Assembly: GCA_021234155.1 (NCBI GenBank)
Contig: JAJEKV010000004.1
Span: 13,982,716-14,046,715, forward strand
DNA length: 64,000 nucleotides
Origin: Isoetes taiwanensis
Taxonomy: Eukaryota > Streptophyta > Lycopodiopsida > Isoetales > Isoetaceae
Direction of reading: 5' to 3'
Shown: positions 62,810-64,000 of the stretch, in pieces
Layout: each line of letters starts with the position of its first letter
How positions within the stretch are numbered: position 1 is the first letter of the stretch
Position numbers and translations under genes: made by a program
The notes under the pieces: model-generated
The model's database searches: none
The model's input: only the letters and a program-made list of their open reading frames with translations
What the model was told of the DNA's origin: nothing

Positions 62810-64000
62810 AAAAAACAATCACCTCTTTATAATCAACTATGCTTACCTATTTCATGAAAGAGAAAATTTTTCAATGCAACTGGAAAAGGATCTATGTTTT
62901 GTATCAAGTCAGTGCAACCAAGCCTCTGTTGTATACAGATCCAACTTGGGTAATGCCGTGTCAAGAAATAATCCCATCACTTGTCTTCAAGTTAAAAGCA
63001 TGACTGAAATGAAGGCACCATTCTAAAGCAAGAGATAAAATCCATACGACATGAAGGCAGCGTTTGGAAATAAAGCAGTCATTGAAGATTCTTTCAGGTG
63101 ATAAAGAAGTCAAGAACAAAGCATGGGAAGTCGATAAGAATAATAACCAGCTTTGTTTTCAGAATTTTGTTTATTTACCCGATGCAGCTATATAAATCCA
63201 ACGTGACTAGCATTTTGATGGAACAATAGAGATGTTGGAGCCATAGAATGTGATCATCCTATTTAACATTTGGTTAAAGAGATCACATGCTTTTATAATC
63301 ATGGTAAGTGTATCTTCACAAGCTGCTCATGAACTCCAGAACTGTTTATGAGCACTCTAAAAATTCATACAACAACATCCCATATAGTTATGCAAATGCA
63401 AAGAGAAGCCCTCCATTCATCAGAGACGAAGGAAAATCTAATTGAGCATATGTTGGGTATTCAAGCTCGGATCATTTCATTGGTAGGATTGGGCCTCAAA
63501 CGTTAAAGATCTGTTGTAGATAACCAAAAAGCAACACTACCAACCTTAATTAGCTTCTCTCACGTCTGGATCATTCAGCCAATTATCTGGTATATGAGCA
63601 TCCTACAAAAATACTCTTACAATTTCACCCCTTTTTTTAGCAAGCTCACAATATAAAAGACATAGCAATACCTCAAAGTTCGATTTGAGATCTTTGTTCC
63701 ATATCCCTTGAAAGTTCTATATAAAAGAACCTGGCTGTGAAGATGCAATCATTAGGTGGCGTCCAAATTGAAAGAGTGAAAAAACCATAGAAGGGTCTTC
63801 ATTTGTTGAAAGGATGATAACCTTGGAACTACATAGCATTTCAAACTTGCAGCAGAGCATAGATCGGAGCTTAAATTCAGAATCCACACATAAGAAAGTT
63901 GAGGGAGATTTTGGATTCGGTATGGATCCATTTGCAGAGTAATATGAATTCCGTATGGATCCATTTGCTAACTACTTCGCATACTGTATACCCAGGTCCA
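62810..64000. other. AT-rich non-coding DNA
   Basis: No gene recognised. A TATA-like AGCTATATAAATCC lies at about 63186. TATGGATCCATTTGC is repeated at about 63920 and 63954. Confidence 0.4.

Overview
The window reads as nuclear DNA of a land plant with a large, repeat-packed genome. The signs are plant-type Ty1/copia elements primed by initiator tRNA-Met, L1-like LINEs with a zinc-binding tail, hAT-like and other TIR elements, tRNA-derived SINE-like repeats, GT-AG introns, telo-box and GGCCCA promoter motifs, and plant gene fragments (GDSL esterase/lipase, GH9 cellulase, FCP1/NIF phosphatase). A fern or other seed-free plant would fit, but species cannot be read from the sequence. I see no intact, clearly recognisable host gene, no rRNA, no functional tRNA and no CRISPR array. 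Gene calls are by eye and most are remnants.

Layout. 1-3681: right part of a minus-strand copia element (pol, gag, PBS, LTR). 3693-3807: a near-perfect long hairpin. 4.0-7.4 kb: AT-rich non-coding DNA with a 330-bp duplication. 7.4-16.9 kb: an odd compact block of decayed ORFs on both strands, separated by GC-rich palindromes and provided with local TATA boxes. 17-22.7 kb: a LINE-like 3' end, a 67-bp tandem array and dispersed direct repeats. 22.76-31.14 kb: a nested inverted duplication with a LINE copy in each arm and tRNA-headed tandem repeats at both outer edges. 32.5-37.3 kb: a young copia element with both LTRs, a CTTAG target duplication and a half-tRNA type PBS.

37.3-50.2 kb: T-rich degenerate repeats that host a 4.82-kb TIR element (39243-44062, with spliced plant-gene segments inside), a composite insertion (47060-47844) ending in a second long hairpin, a 35-bp LINE tail with a 15-bp target duplication, and cassettes of short CACC...GGGTG palindromes. 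50.84-52.63 kb: a TIR-bounded 1.8-kb element carrying an FCP1/NIF-like phosphatase fragment and hairpins after its ORFs. 54.1-55.9 kb: a LINE reverse-transcriptase remnant split by a hAT-like MITE. 55.8-57.6 kb: degenerate tandem repeats. 58.2-58.6 kb: a foldback element. 60.6-61.0 kb: a GDSL exon abutting a GH9 exon. 61.8-62.6 kb: a minus-strand LINE 3' end.

The most unusual part is 7.4-16.9 kb together with the smaller 50.84-52.63 kb element. Both pack short ORFs with little spacing and place palindromic hairpins between them, unlike the surrounding plant DNA. An endogenous large-DNA-virus-like or other large mobile-element origin is a hypothesis that protein searches could test. Also unusual are the two long hairpins that share an 18-nt loop and a 12-nt core, the triple-apex palindrome, and the four-member palindrome cassette at 48-49.5 kb.
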